Shown piece after piece: positions 45,467 through 54,877 of a stretch of 64,000 bases of DNA (the first letter of the stretch is position 1; each line of letters begins with the position of its first letter). The DNA comes from Bacteroidota bacterium (GTDB lineage Bacteria > Bacteroidota > Bacteroidia > Cytophagales > Cyclobacteriaceae). A model generated the notes under the pieces. The model had not been told where the DNA came from, ran no database searches, and saw only the letters and a program-made list of their open reading frames with translations. Position numbers and translations under genes: made by a program. The stretch is from positions 30,952-94,951 of the forward strand of contig JACOSO010000017.1 of NCBI GenBank assembly GCA_016178785.1, written 5' to 3'.

Positions 45467-48400
45467 GTGGGCAAATACAACGAATTTAAGGAACTCAGTC
45501 TCTCTAAAGCGGCTACGGAAATATTAGAATTCTGGAAGCGTGAGCAGATTTTTGAAAAATCGGTAAGCAACCGCGAAAGCAAAAAGGCATTTACTTTCTA
45601 TGAAGGGCCTCCTTCGGCCAACGGTACACCTGGCATACACCATGTGATGGCGCGAACGGTGAAAGATATTTTCTGCCGCTACAAAACCCTTCAGGGTTAT
45701 CAGGTAAAACGCAAAGGTGGCTGGGACACGCACGGTCTCCCGGTTGAGCTTCAGGTGGAGAAACAGCTTGGCATCACTAAAGACGACATCGGTAAGACGA
45801 TTTCGATCGAGGCCTACAATCAAAAATGCCGCGAAACGGTGATGATGTATAAAGACCAGTGGGACGACCTTACCGAGAAGATGGGCTACTGGGTAGATCT
45901 GCAAAATCCTTACATCACTTATAATAATGAGTACATCGAAACAGTATGGTGGATATTGAAGCAATTCTATCAAAAAGGATTGCTGTACAAAGGTTACACC
46001 ATTCAGCCGTACTCGCCCTCGGATGGAACTGGTTTGAGCTCGCATGAGCTGAACCAACCGGGCTGCTATAAAAATGTGAAAGACACTTCTGTCGTGGCGC
46101 AGTTTAAAGCGAACCGCGATGCGAAGTCGGAGTTTTTATTTAAGAAAGCACAAGGCGATTTATTTTTCCTGGCTTGGACAACCACTCCATGGACTTTGCC
46201 ATCCAACACAGCACTCGCGATTGGAGAGAAAATTGTTTATGCGCAAGTGAACACATTCAATCCATACACATTCAAACCCTCGAGTGTTGTTCTTGCCAAA
46301 GATTTGATTGGCAAATATTTTTCTGAGAAGAACAAGGACCAGAAGCTGACAGATTACAAGCCCGGTGACAAAGCAATTCCATTTGAAGTAGTTAGTGAGT
46401 TTGCCGGCAAACAATTAGTTGGCATTCGCTACCAACAACTTATGCCTTACTTACAACCGATATACGATGCCAACAAAGCATTTCAAGTAGTAGCTGGAGA
46501 TTTTGTAACTACGGAAGATGGAACAGGAATTGTTCACAGTTCGCCAACTTTTGGTGCAGACGACTTCCGCGTATCAAAACAAAATGGAATTCCTCCGCTC
46601 ACCTTGAAAGATGAAGCAGGCAATGAAGTGCCGACAGTTGACAAGAAAGGAAAATTTGTAAGAGAGGTTGGCGCAAAATTGAAAGAAGGAGTGGAGCGCT
46701 ACAAAATCAAAACGCACAAACCTCTTAGCGAAAATGATTTTTATGTAAAGAATTATACCGATGAAGATGAAAACAATCCGGACTACAAAAACACGGATGT
46801 GATCATCTCCATCATTTTGAAAGAAGAGAACAAAGCATTTAAAGTTGAGAAGTACGAGCACACCTATCCGCACTCGTGGCGTACAGACAAGCCCGTGTTG
46901 TACTATCCGCTCGATGCGTGGTTTATTAAAACAACTGCATTAAAAGATAGATTGGTTGCTCTAAACAAAACCATTAACTGGAAACCAGAAAGCACAGGCA
47001 CAGGCCGGTTCGGCAACTGGCTTGAGAATTTAGTGGACTGGAATTTATCGCGCTCACGTTTTTGGGGAACGCCACTTCCAATCTGGAGAACAAAAGATGG
47101 TAAAGAAGAGATTTGCATCGGCACATTGGAAGAATTGAAATCTGAAATCGAAAAAGCCAAAAGCGCAGGCATCGAAAATCCAGTGTCCAGCTATATGCAC
47201 CCCGATTTTGATTTGCATCGACCTTATGTTGATAATATTGTTTTGGTAAGCCCATCAGGCCAATCGATGTATCGCGAACCAGACCTCATCGATGTTTGGT
47301 TTGACTCTGGTGCAATGCCCTATGCGCAATGGGGATTGGACTACAAAAAATTGAAAGAAAAAAACCCTCAACCCTTTAATGGTGGCTGGGATGGAGCTTA
47401 TCCTGCAGACTATATAGCTGAAGGTGTTGATCAAACACGCGGATGGTTCTTTACGCTTCACGCGATTGCGGGTTTGTTGTTTGACAGTGTTGCATTTAAA
47501 AATGTGATCTCCAACGGTCTTGTACTCGACAAAGACGGCAACAAGATGAGCAAGCGCAAAGGCAATGTTGTTGATCCGTTCAAGACGCTTGAGAAGTACG
47601 GTCCAGATGTGGTGCGCTGGTACATGATTGAAAATGCGCCACCTTGGGATAACCTTAAGTTTGATCTGGCCGGTATTGAAGAAACACAACGCAGATTTTT
47701 TGGAACGCTTCAAAATTCATATTCATTCTTTGCATTATATGCCAATATAGATGGCTTTGTAAAAGATGAGATGAATGTAGTGCCATACGAAAAATTAACG
47801 CACCTTGATCGTTGGATTATTTCAAAACTTCAGTCGTTGATTGTTGAAGTCACGGCTGCTTATGAGGATTACGAACCTACTAAAGCTGCGCGCGCCATTC
47901 AGGAGTTTGTAAACGATCACTTGAGCAATTGGTATGTTCGTTTGAATCGTAAAAGATTCTGGCAACCCACTTCAGCCGTAACTTCAGCCAAGACCGAAAA
48001 CGTTCAACTCTCTGAAAATAAAAAAGCAGCATACGAAACATTGTATGAGTGCTTGCTTGTAACGGCTCAATTGATGTCGCCAATCGCGCCTTTCTTTGCT
48101 GACTGGCTTTACAAAAACCTGACTGACAATATTCGCGATCGCGCAAAGAAAAACGATACGCCTTTAAAAGTTGAATCAGTGCACCTCACTGATTTGGTGG
48201 AGCCTGAGACGAATCGTATGGACAAGGAGCTTGAGCTTTCGATGGAATACGGTCAGCGCATTTGTTCATTGGTGCATTCAATTCGTAAAAACAGCAAGAT
48301 CAAAGTTCGTACTCCGCTGCAGCGTGTTCTGCTTCCTGTGCTCGATGAGAAATTTTCAAATCGCATCAAGGGAGTGGAAGACATTATCAAATCGGAAGTA

Positions 48401-48961
48401 AACGTAAAGTCGATTGAGTATATCGATGACGCTTCGGGTTTGCTGGTGAAGAGCGTGAAACCCAATTTTGCCAAGCTTGGCAAACAATATGGCCCGAGGA
48501 TGAAAGAAGTTTCATCTGTGATCAATTCCTTTTCAAAAGAAGAAATTAATCAGATTGAAAAGACTGGAGCTCTTGCCAAAGGCGGATTTGATTTGGTATT
48601 GGAAGATGTGATCATTTCTTCGCAGGATATTCCCGGTTGGTCGGTGGCGAGCGAAGCAGGAATTACTGTAGCGCTTGATGTAACCATTACACCTGAATTG
48701 AAACGCGAAGGGGTGGCCCGCGATTTTGTGAACCGTGTTCAAAACATGCGTAAAGACATTGGGCTGGAAGTGCTTGATAAAATTGGAATTGAAGTGGAAA
48801 AGGATGGCGAATTGGCCACTTCTTCACTTAATGAATTCAAAGATTATATCTGCACTGAAACTCAGGCACTGAGTTTGGAGTTTAAAGATAAACTTCTTGA
48901 TGGCACTGAGGTCGATATGGATGATTTTGTGTTGAAGGTGAAGGTTTCGCTTAAATCTTAA
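45467..48961 (+). CDS. ileS: Isoleucyl-tRNA synthetase
   Basis: About 1164 residues from GTG 45467 (MGKYNEFKELSLSKAATEIL); an in-frame TTG at 45443 would add eight residues. Class Ia synthetase. The HIGH element is PPSANGTPGIHHVMARTVKD, the CP1 editing region has AWTTTPWTLPSNTALAIG, and the KMSKS loop is KDGNKMSKRKGNVVDP. The anticodon-binding domain and a C-terminal extension are present, as expected for the eukaryote-like ileS type with about 1100-1200 residues. Confidence 0.96.
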   Translation: MGKYNEFKELSLSKAATEILEFWKREQIFEKSVSNRESKKAFTFYEGPPSANGTPGIHHVMARTVKDIFCRYKTLQGYQVKRKGGWDTHGLPVELQVEKQLGITKDDIGKTISIEAYNQKCRETVMMYKDQWDDLTEKMGYWVDLQNPYITYNNEYIETVWWILKQFYQKGLLYKGYTIQPYSPSDGTGLSSHELNQPGCYKNVKDTSVVAQFKANRDAKSEFLFKKAQGDLFFLAWTTTPWTLPSNTALAIGEKIVYAQVNTFNPYTFKPSSVVLAKDLIGKYFSEKNKDQKLTDYKPGDKAIPFEVVSEFAGKQLVGIRYQQLMPYLQPIYDANKAFQVVAGDFVTTEDGTGIVHSSPTFGADDFRVSKQNGIPPLTLKDEAGNEVPTVDKKGKFVREVGAKLKEGVERYKIKTHKPLSENDFYVKNYTDEDENNPDYKNTDVIISIILKEENKAFKVEKYEHTYPHSWRTDKPVLYYPLDAWFIKTTALKDRLVALNKTINWKPESTGTGRFGNWLENLVDWNLSRSRFWGTPLPIWRTKDGKEEICIGTLEELKSEIEKAKSAGIENPVSSYMHPDFDLHRPYVDNIVLVSPSGQSMYREPDLIDVWFDSGAMPYAQWGLDYKKLKEKNPQPFNGGWDGAYPADYIAEGVDQTRGWFFTLHAIAGLLFDSVAFKNVISNGLVLDKDGNKMSKRKGNVVDPFKTLEKYGPDVVRWYMIENAPPWDNLKFDLAGIEETQRRFFGTLQNSYSFFALYANIDGFVKDEMNVVPYEKLTHLDRWIISKLQSLIVEVTAAYEDYEPTKAARAIQEFVNDHLSNWYVRLNRKRFWQPTSAVTSAKTENVQLSENKKAAYETLYECLLVTAQLMSPIAPFFADWLYKNLTDNIRDRAKKNDTPLKVESVHLTDLVEPETNRMDKELELSMEYGQRICSLVHSIRKNSKIKVRTPLQRVLLPVLDEKFSNRIKGVEDIIKSEVNVKSIEYIDDASGLLVKSVKPNFAKLGKQYGPRMKEVSSVINSFSKEEINQIEKTGALAKGGFDLVLEDVIISSQDIPGWSVASEAGITVALDVTITPELKREGVARDFVNRVQNMRKDIGLEVLDKIGIEVEKDGELATSSLNEFKDYICTETQALSLEFKDKLLDGTEVDMDDFVLKVKVSLKS

Positions 48962-48973
48962 TCGGTTAAAACA

Positions 48974-49114
48974 ATGGACTTAGATATTGAGGTTGAAAGA
49001 AGTGAAGTGATTGAATGGCTAAAGGGACTCAAAGATGAATCGATTATTCAAATTCTTATGGAATTGAAAAAGGAATACGAGGACAAAGAGAATGAGCCTG
49101 GTGACGAGAAATGA
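48974..49114 (+). CDS. Small acidic protein (46 aa)
   Basis: ATG 48974 to TGA 49112-49114, 12 bp after ileS. It is acidic and helical: DLDIEVERSEVIEWLKGLKD, IIQILMELKKEYEDKENEP, then GDEK. The pattern recalls the N-terminal or whole part of small antitoxin-like proteins, but no toxin gene is adjacent. It could be translated with ileS. The clean reading frame, strong charge pattern and ATG support it moderately. Confidence 0.45.
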   Translation: MDLDIEVERSEVIEWLKGLKDESIIQILMELKKEYEDKENEPGDEK

Positions 49115-49135
49115 CTTATTCTTAATTTTTCCTAG

Positions 49136-49615
49136 ATGAAATTAACTTCATTTGTAATTTTAATGTTTTTAGCGTTCCACAATAAAGTCGCGGCTCAGAT
49201 TGATACACTTAAATTTATTGATGGAACTTATTATGTAGTTGACACTGACGGAAAGCTTCTGTCTCCAAGGAAGACATTTTCAGTTGATGGTGAAGAGGTT
49301 TTTGTGTTCGTAGAATTGCCAACGGAATTCCCGGGAGGGAAAAACGCATTGACTAATTGGCTAGCTAAAAATATTAAACCTGACTTGAATTTGACGAAAG
49401 ACCTAACAATAAATGCAATTTTTACTATTAACACTAAAGGCTTCCCTACTTCAATCGTTGCTCAAGGAGATACTGCAAACGGAAAAGGTAGAGAGGTTAT
49501 TAAATTAATCGAAAACATGCCTAGATGGAAGCCTGCTTTGCAAGGCGGAAAGACGGTTAAGATGAGGCTGGCGCTTCCAATTACATTTTCTAAAATAGAG
49601 AAATCAAAAAAATGA
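49136..49615 (+). CDS. Secreted TonB C-terminal-like protein
   Basis: 159 residues: a signal peptide (about 1-21), then a region like the C-terminal domain of TonB: ELPTEFPGGKNALTNWLAKN, LTINAIFTINTKGFPTSIVA and LIENMPRWKPALQGGKTVKM, ending RLALPITF. No transmembrane anchor or proline-rich linker is present, so it is not a full TonB. Such stand-alone domains are common in Bacteroidota envelopes. The stop overlaps the lspA start by 4 bp. Confidence 0.83.
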   Translation: MKLTSFVILMFLAFHNKVAAQIDTLKFIDGTYYVVDTDGKLLSPRKTFSVDGEEVFVFVELPTEFPGGKNALTNWLAKNIKPDLNLTKDLTINAIFTINTKGFPTSIVAQGDTANGKGREVIKLIENMPRWKPALQGGKTVKMRLALPITFSKIEKSKK

Positions 49616-50307
49616 AATTTATAAAATATTTTATCATTGCGTTGATTGTTATCCTCATCGACCAAACCAGCAAGCTTCTTGTTCATAATTACATGCAGAT
49701 TCACGAAGAGGTGAATGTATTTGGTCAATGGTTTCGCTTGCATTACCTGTTAAATCCAGGGATGGCTTTTGGCATCCGTTGGGAGAATGAATTTGGAAAA
49801 CTGGCGCTCACCGTCTTTCGCATAGGTGCCATGGCTGGCATTGCTTATTATTTAATGAGGTCAGTTAACAAAAAGGCACATCCTGGTTTCCTGATTTGTC
49901 TTTCACTGATTTTAGGTGGAGCTATTGGCAACGTAATCGACAGTACTTTTTATGGAGTGCTTCTCAATAATGCCCCGATTGGTTCACCATCAAGATGGTT
50001 TCATGGCCAGGTGATCGATATGCTCTTCTTTCCCATTGTAGAATTCAGCTGGCCGGACTGGGTGCCTATGGTTGGTGGAGATTATTTTTTATTTTTTAGT
50101 CCCGTATTCAACATTGCTGATTCATCTATCTTCCTTGGTGTGGTTTCAATTTTGATTTTTCAACGGAGATTTTTTCCTCATGTTGAGCATAAAGAGATTT
50201 CAAGCGCAAGCCCAACGGAGATGAATAATGTCCATACTGAAAGCAATCCCTCCATTGTTATCAGTGAAACGTCCGAGACAAAACAAGAAACAGGGAACAA
50301 TTCTTGA
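49612..50307 (+). CDS. lspA: Lipoprotein signal peptidase
   Basis: 231 residues. Membrane aspartic protease cleaving prolipoproteins. Motifs: IDQTSKLLVHNYMQ, LLNPGMAFGIRWENEFGKLA, LILGGAIGNVIDSTFYGVLL with the first catalytic Asp, and FNIADSSIFLGVV with the second. The insert LLNNAPIGSPSRWFHGQVID and the polar tail of about 40 residues are usual in Bacteroidota. It overlaps the TonB-C-like gene. Confidence 0.95.
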   Translation: MKFIKYFIIALIVILIDQTSKLLVHNYMQIHEEVNVFGQWFRLHYLLNPGMAFGIRWENEFGKLALTVFRIGAMAGIAYYLMRSVNKKAHPGFLICLSLILGGAIGNVIDSTFYGVLLNNAPIGSPSRWFHGQVIDMLFFPIVEFSWPDWVPMVGGDYFLFFSPVFNIADSSIFLGVVSILIFQRRFFPHVEHKEISSASPTEMNNVHTESNPSIVISETSETKQETGNNS

Positions 50308-50328
50308 AATTCTTCCGTTTGGAATTCC

Positions 50329-50808
50329 ATGGCAGAAAATCTCATCATCACAACATCAACTGAAAAAGCAGAACGCTATGAGACGTTGCTTCCGCAAATT
50401 GAATCTTTGATTGCAGGAGAACCTGATCTCGTTGCAAACCTTTCGAACATTGCTGCTGCATTAAAACAAACCTTTGATTTTTTCTGGGTTGGTTTTTATC
50501 TTGTGAAGGAAAATGAATTGGTGCTCGGTCCGTTTCAGGGACCGATTGCCTGCACTCGAATTGCTTTAGGTAAAGGTGTATGCGGAACTTCATGGAAAGA
50601 AGAAAGAACGATTCTGGTTCCTGACGTTGAACAATTTCCGGGGCACATTGCTTGCAGTTCCGACTCCAAATCAGAAATTGTTTTGCCCGCTTTTAAAAAT
50701 GGGAAAGTTTTTTTAGTGCTCGATGTCGATAGCGACAAGCTCAACGACTTTGATGAAACGGATGAAATTTTCCTTACTAAAGTGATCAGGAAGGTTGAAG
50801 CTCTCTAG
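50329..50808 (+). CDS. msrC: Free methionine-R-sulfoxide reductase (GAF domain)
   Basis: 159 residues, GAF fold. The family cysteines are in PIACTRIALGKGVCGTSW and HIACSSDSKSEIVLP, as in fRMsr/YebR. It reduces free (not protein-bound) methionine-R-sulfoxide with thioredoxin. The start is ATG 50329. A simple GAF sensor is excluded by the cysteine arrangement and small size. Confidence 0.9.
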   Translation: MAENLIITTSTEKAERYETLLPQIESLIAGEPDLVANLSNIAAALKQTFDFFWVGFYLVKENELVLGPFQGPIACTRIALGKGVCGTSWKEERTILVPDVEQFPGHIACSSDSKSEIVLPAFKNGKVFLVLDVDSDKLNDFDETDEIFLTKVIRKVEAL

Positions 50809-50868
50809 CGGCAATCCTGGTTTCTCTCCTATTCTTACATTCCTTTTTTTTTGTAATTTCGGTAGCTC

Positions 50869-51858
50869 ATGGCTTTCCGAATTACCATCCTGATACTTTT
50901 GTCAAATACCCTGTTGGCACAAATAGGTGCCAAGATGCAGCAAGGTAAAATTTTTGGGACTTGGCAAAACTCACAAATGGGTTATCAGATGACACTGATC
51001 TTAAATGAAAACTATACCGGTGAGTTTGATGGTGAGGCGATTAAGTTTTCAATAGCAGGTAACAAATTGACCATTGCCCAATCGGGCGAAACAACTAACT
51101 ACATATTCAACCAGCAGAATAATTCACTCACACTAACAGGTGGAGATATTGAAGGCACGATTACATTTACCAGGAATGGCCGTAACGCTGAGAATAAACA
51201 AGTAGCCACAAATGCGATGACCGAAAAAAAATCGGTTGCAAATTCCTCTAATATCCTTGGGTTATGGTCAGGCAATGGCGAGTCAATTGAATTTAAGAGT
51301 GATGGAGTCTGTAATTACATTGGAAAGTCATATCCATATGAGACTTCACCCGGACATGTAACTTTAGTGACCAACCAAGGCAACCTTATGATGGCATATA
51401 CAATCGCCAATAATCAGTTGACATTGACCGTTAACGGAAGACAAGTGGTTTATTCCAAAGGAAATCCTAATGTTAGTAGGGAAAACAATTCTTCCGGAAA
51501 AGGAAATGTCGCTCAAGAACTTGTAGGGAAGTGGTGTTATGTGAATGTGTACAGCAGTTCATCCGGAGGAAGCAGTAGTACAAAATGCATTACATTAAAT
51601 GCCGATGGTACTTATGAATATTATGGTGAAAGCTCGCGAAGTGTGAACACGACTGATATTTCTGGTGGTACAGCATCGCAGGATTCAGATCGCGGCACTT
51701 GGTGGGTACAAGGAGATCGCATTTATTACAACTCGCAGAGTGCCGGACAAGGCTCATATCAATTACAGAAACAAAACCACCCAAAAAATGGGGACCCAAT
51801 GATTGTGCTTGATGGACAAACCTATGTTACTTTTTACAACAAACAACCCTGGCACTAA
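50869..51858 (+). CDS. Exported protein with repeated lipocalin-like domains
   Basis: 329 residues: a signal peptide (LILLSNTLLAQ, to about 18), then repeating beta-rich domains of the DUF5640/lipocalin-like sort: IFGTWQNSQMGYQMTLILNE (about 29-100), ILGLWSGNGESIEFKSDG (about 128-195) and LVGKWCYVNVYSSSSGG (about 220-325). Each starts with a G-x-W near the strand start. It is a beta-barrel-type binding protein or stress-response lipocalin relative. No ligand can be named. The gene lies alone between msrC and the HisC-like gene. Confidence 0.75.
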   Translation: MAFRITILILLSNTLLAQIGAKMQQGKIFGTWQNSQMGYQMTLILNENYTGEFDGEAIKFSIAGNKLTIAQSGETTNYIFNQQNNSLTLTGGDIEGTITFTRNGRNAENKQVATNAMTEKKSVANSSNILGLWSGNGESIEFKSDGVCNYIGKSYPYETSPGHVTLVTNQGNLMMAYTIANNQLTLTVNGRQVVYSKGNPNVSRENNSSGKGNVAQELVGKWCYVNVYSSSSGGSSSTKCITLNADGTYEYYGESSRSVNTTDISGGTASQDSDRGTWWVQGDRIYYNSQSAGQGSYQLQKQNHPKNGDPMIVLDGQTYVTFYNKQPWH

Positions 51859-51877
51859 TATCTAAAACCTAAGAAAT

Positions 51878-53020
51878 ATGGAAACGAAATTTTCACGCAG
51901 AGATTGGTTTAAATCTACCGTTGCACTTTCCGCAGGGGTTGCATTCTCTACTTCAATGATCGATCGACTGATGGCCGCACCGATGAGTGCAGCAGAAAAA
52001 GATTTTTATTTGAAGGTCTACAATGGAAAAGTTCGTTTGAACGCAAACGAAAACCCGTATGGTCCTTCTGAGAAAGCGAAGAAAGCGATTATAGATATTT
52101 TGTCAGAAGCCAATCGTTATCCGTTCGCCACGGTTGATGAAATGAAATCAGTGCTTGCAGCGAAAGAAGGAGTATCAAAAGAATATATTCACCTGGGCGC
52201 AGGATCTGGCGATTTGCTTTGCCAGTCGGGGGCAGCGTTTGGAGTAGAAGGCGGACGCATCTTATCATGTTACCCCACGTTCACATTATTGATGAATTAC
52301 GCCCAGGTATTTAATGCCACTTGGGATAAAGTAAATCTGACCGAAAAATTAGAATACGACTATGATGCGCTGGCATCTGCAGTGAAAGGAGACACAAAAT
52401 TGGTTTTCATTTGTAATCCCAATAATCCTACAGGCACATTGGTCGATCCACAAAAAGTAAAAGCGTTTTGTGAAGATGTTTCTAAAAAGGTGCCAGTGTA
52501 TTCAGATGAAGCCTACTTGGAATTCCTGGAGCCAGGACAGCAAATCTCAATGGTTGAGCTGGTGAAGAAAGATATGAATGTTGTTGTGTCTCGCACGTTT
52601 TCAAAAGTATATGGTCTTGCCGGCATGCGCATCGGCTACATTGTAGCAAAACCGGATCTGATTAATAAAATATCAAAATACGGAGGCGACTTTCCGATGA
52701 GTCAAACCGCAATTGCTGCCGCTCAGGCAAGTTTAGGTGACGAAACTTTTATGGCCATGGTGCGAAGCAAAAATGCAGTAGCGAGAAAAGTGATGACCGA
52801 TTATTTAGACCAGCATAAATTCATGTATGGAAAATCGTTGACCAACTTTGTGTTTTTCCCAGCGCCAAAAGACGGCAAAACCATTTTAAAGAAAATGGAA
52901 GAAGCAGGTTATCTTATGCGCATCTGGGACTACCAGCAAAAAGAATGGTGTCGTGTCAGCATTGGTACCGAAGATGAAATGAAAGGTTTTGTCAAGGCAT
53001 TTGGCGATCTTGTTTCTTGA
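51878..53020 (+). CDS. Tat-exported HisC-like aminotransferase
   Basis: 380 residues. The N-terminus shows a twin-arginine signal, FSRRDWFKSTVALSAGVAFS, followed by a normal PLP-dependent fold type I enzyme: RLNANENPYGPSEKAKKAII, FICNPNNPTGTLVDP, VYSDEAYLEFLEP and SRTFSKVYGLAGMRIGYIVA with the lysine at SKVYG. It is similar to histidinol-phosphate aminotransferases but periplasmic, so its substrate is probably not histidinol phosphate. The following galM gene overlaps it by 4 bp. Confidence 0.88.
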   Translation: METKFSRRDWFKSTVALSAGVAFSTSMIDRLMAAPMSAAEKDFYLKVYNGKVRLNANENPYGPSEKAKKAIIDILSEANRYPFATVDEMKSVLAAKEGVSKEYIHLGAGSGDLLCQSGAAFGVEGGRILSCYPTFTLLMNYAQVFNATWDKVNLTEKLEYDYDALASAVKGDTKLVFICNPNNPTGTLVDPQKVKAFCEDVSKKVPVYSDEAYLEFLEPGQQISMVELVKKDMNVVVSRTFSKVYGLAGMRIGYIVAKPDLINKISKYGGDFPMSQTAIAAAQASLGDETFMAMVRSKNAVARKVMTDYLDQHKFMYGKSLTNFVFFPAPKDGKTILKKMEEAGYLMRIWDYQQKEWCRVSIGTEDEMKGFVKAFGDLVS

Positions 53021-54162
53021 TCAGGTTTTCAAGTTTATTTTTTGATTCTCATTTTCACCGATTGAAGCTATTTTTTTCGGCAAGTGCAATTCTTTGCTTC
53101 GCTTGTTCCCCCAAAAAGAATATTGACACCATGAAGCAGCCATCCATCAGTGACTCCTTGAAATCGTATGCGCTCTCCAATTCAAATGGAGTTAAGGTAA
53201 AAGTCATGAACTATGGAGGTCGCATTGTTTCTCTTTTCGTACCAGATAGAAATGGAAAATTCGATGACGTTGTTTTAGGATATGATTCACTCGATCAATA
53301 TCTCACGGGCAATTTATACTTTGGTGCGATGATCGGCCGATATGGCAATCGTATAGCAAAGGGAAAATTTTCATTGAATGGAAAAGAGTATCATTTGGCG
53401 CTGAACAATGGAGCCAATGCTTTGCATGGAGGACTTGCCGGCTTCCACGGAGTTTTTTGGAAAATAATCCCCCAAAAAGAAAATTCCCTTCAGATGAGTT
53501 ATCGTAGCGCAGATGGTGAAGAAGGTTATCCCGGCAATTTGAATGTAACAGTGACTTATACACTGACGGATAAAAATGAGTTGATTATCGACTATGAAGC
53601 AAAGTCCGATCAGGAAACGGTCATCAACCTTACACATCATTCCTTTTTCAACTTGGCGGGTGCAGGCAACGGAGATATTCTGAATCATGAATTAACGATC
53701 AATTCCAATGAATTTACCCCTGTTGATAGTACTCTTATCCCAACTGGTGAAATAAGAAATGTAAAAGGAACTGCTTTTGATTTTAACATCCCTCATAAAA
53801 TTGGCGAGCTGATTAATCAAACCGATGAGCAATTAAGATTCGGGAAAGGTTATGACCACAATTGGGTGCTGAATAAAAAAGGGAATGAACTTTCTCTAGC
53901 CACAAAGGTAACTGAACCCTTGAGCGGGCGAACTATGGAGGTCTGGACCACAGAGCCCGGGTTGCAATTTTATTCAGGCAATTTTTTAGATGGCAAAGAT
54001 GTAGGCAAAGGCAATAAACCCTATCAATTTAGATCAGCATTTTGTTTTGAAGCGCAACACTTTCCAGACTCGCCCAACCATCCTGATTTTCCTTCAACGA
54101 TTTTAAAACAGGGGGAGACCTATAAACAGCGAACAATTTATAAGTTTGGGATAGAGAAATAA
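53017..54162 (+). CDS. galM: Aldose 1-epimerase lipoprotein
   Basis: 381 residues from TTG 53017, which overlaps the preceding stop. A lipobox (ILCFAC) places it in the envelope. Family motifs: NYGGRIVSLFVPDRNGKFDD, GAMIGRYGNRIAKGKF, HALHGG-like NALHGGLAGFHGVFW, LTHHSFFNLAG with the catalytic His, and GKGYDHNWVLN. It interconverts alpha and beta aldoses. Co-transcription with the aminotransferase is likely. Confidence 0.92.
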   Translation: MIRFSSLFFDSHFHRLKLFFSASAILCFACSPKKNIDTMKQPSISDSLKSYALSNSNGVKVKVMNYGGRIVSLFVPDRNGKFDDVVLGYDSLDQYLTGNLYFGAMIGRYGNRIAKGKFSLNGKEYHLALNNGANALHGGLAGFHGVFWKIIPQKENSLQMSYRSADGEEGYPGNLNVTVTYTLTDKNELIIDYEAKSDQETVINLTHHSFFNLAGAGNGDILNHELTINSNEFTPVDSTLIPTGEIRNVKGTAFDFNIPHKIGELINQTDEQLRFGKGYDHNWVLNKKGNELSLATKVTEPLSGRTMEVWTTEPGLQFYSGNFLDGKDVGKGNKPYQFRSAFCFEAQHFPDSPNHPDFPSTILKQGETYKQRTIYKFGIEK

Positions 54163-54169
54163 CAATAAT

Positions 54170-54877
54170 TTGACGAACCTCTATACCATAACACCGCTTA
54201 ACGAAACAGCTGTGCTGGTTTCGTTTGGAAACGTGATCGAAGAGGAGATTAACAGAAAAGTAATTTCCCTTCATCGCAAACTCATTCAAGAGCCGTTTGA
54301 AGGTTTTATAGAATCTGTACCTGCGTACTCTTCACTTGCTATATTTTATGATAGTATTAAAATAAAATCATTAGCACATAGCCATCAAACCAGTTTTTAT
54401 TTTGTTAAAGGATTTCTTGAAAAAATATTAGAAGAATCCATATCAGTTGGATCAGAAAAATCAAGGTCTGTCTTGGAGTTGCCCGTTTTGTACGATGGAG
54501 ACGACCTCGACTTCGTTGCACAGCAACATCAGCTTTTCCGTGATGAAGTGATAGTTCTTCACACGTCAAAAACATATCGCGTATTCATGATCGGATTCTT
54601 GCCGGGGTTTTCATACATGGGCACAGTTGATGAACGCATTGTTACTCCCAGAAAAAATTCGCCTCGTACTAATGTGCCGGCCGGAAGTGTTGGGATTGCA
54701 GGGATGCAAACGGGGATTTATCCGCAAGCCTCGCCTGGTGGATGGCAGTTGATTGGTCGTACTCCTTTAAAAATATTTGATGTGAAAAAAAAATCACCAT
54801 GCTTGTTTAGTGCAGGCGATTCGGTAAAATTCTATTCCATCGATAAAACTGAATTCGAAAAACTGAATGAGTATTAA
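54170..54877 (+). CDS. pxpB: 5-oxoprolinase subunit PxpB
   Basis: 235 residues from TTG 54170, 7 bp after galM. Family KipI/allophanate hydrolase subunit 1: LLHTSK-like VLHTSKTYRVFMIGFLPGFS, YMGTVDERIVTPRKNSPRTN, VPAGSVGIAGMQTGIYPQAS and PGGWQLIGRTPL. With PxpC and PxpA it forms the ATP-dependent 5-oxoprolinase, which converts pyroglutamate to glutamate. The stop overlaps pxpC by 11 bp. Confidence 0.94.
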   Translation: MTNLYTITPLNETAVLVSFGNVIEEEINRKVISLHRKLIQEPFEGFIESVPAYSSLAIFYDSIKIKSLAHSHQTSFYFVKGFLEKILEESISVGSEKSRSVLELPVLYDGDDLDFVAQQHQLFRDEVIVLHTSKTYRVFMIGFLPGFSYMGTVDERIVTPRKNSPRTNVPAGSVGIAGMQTGIYPQASPGGWQLIGRTPLKIFDVKKKSPCLFSAGDSVKFYSIDKTEFEKLNEY

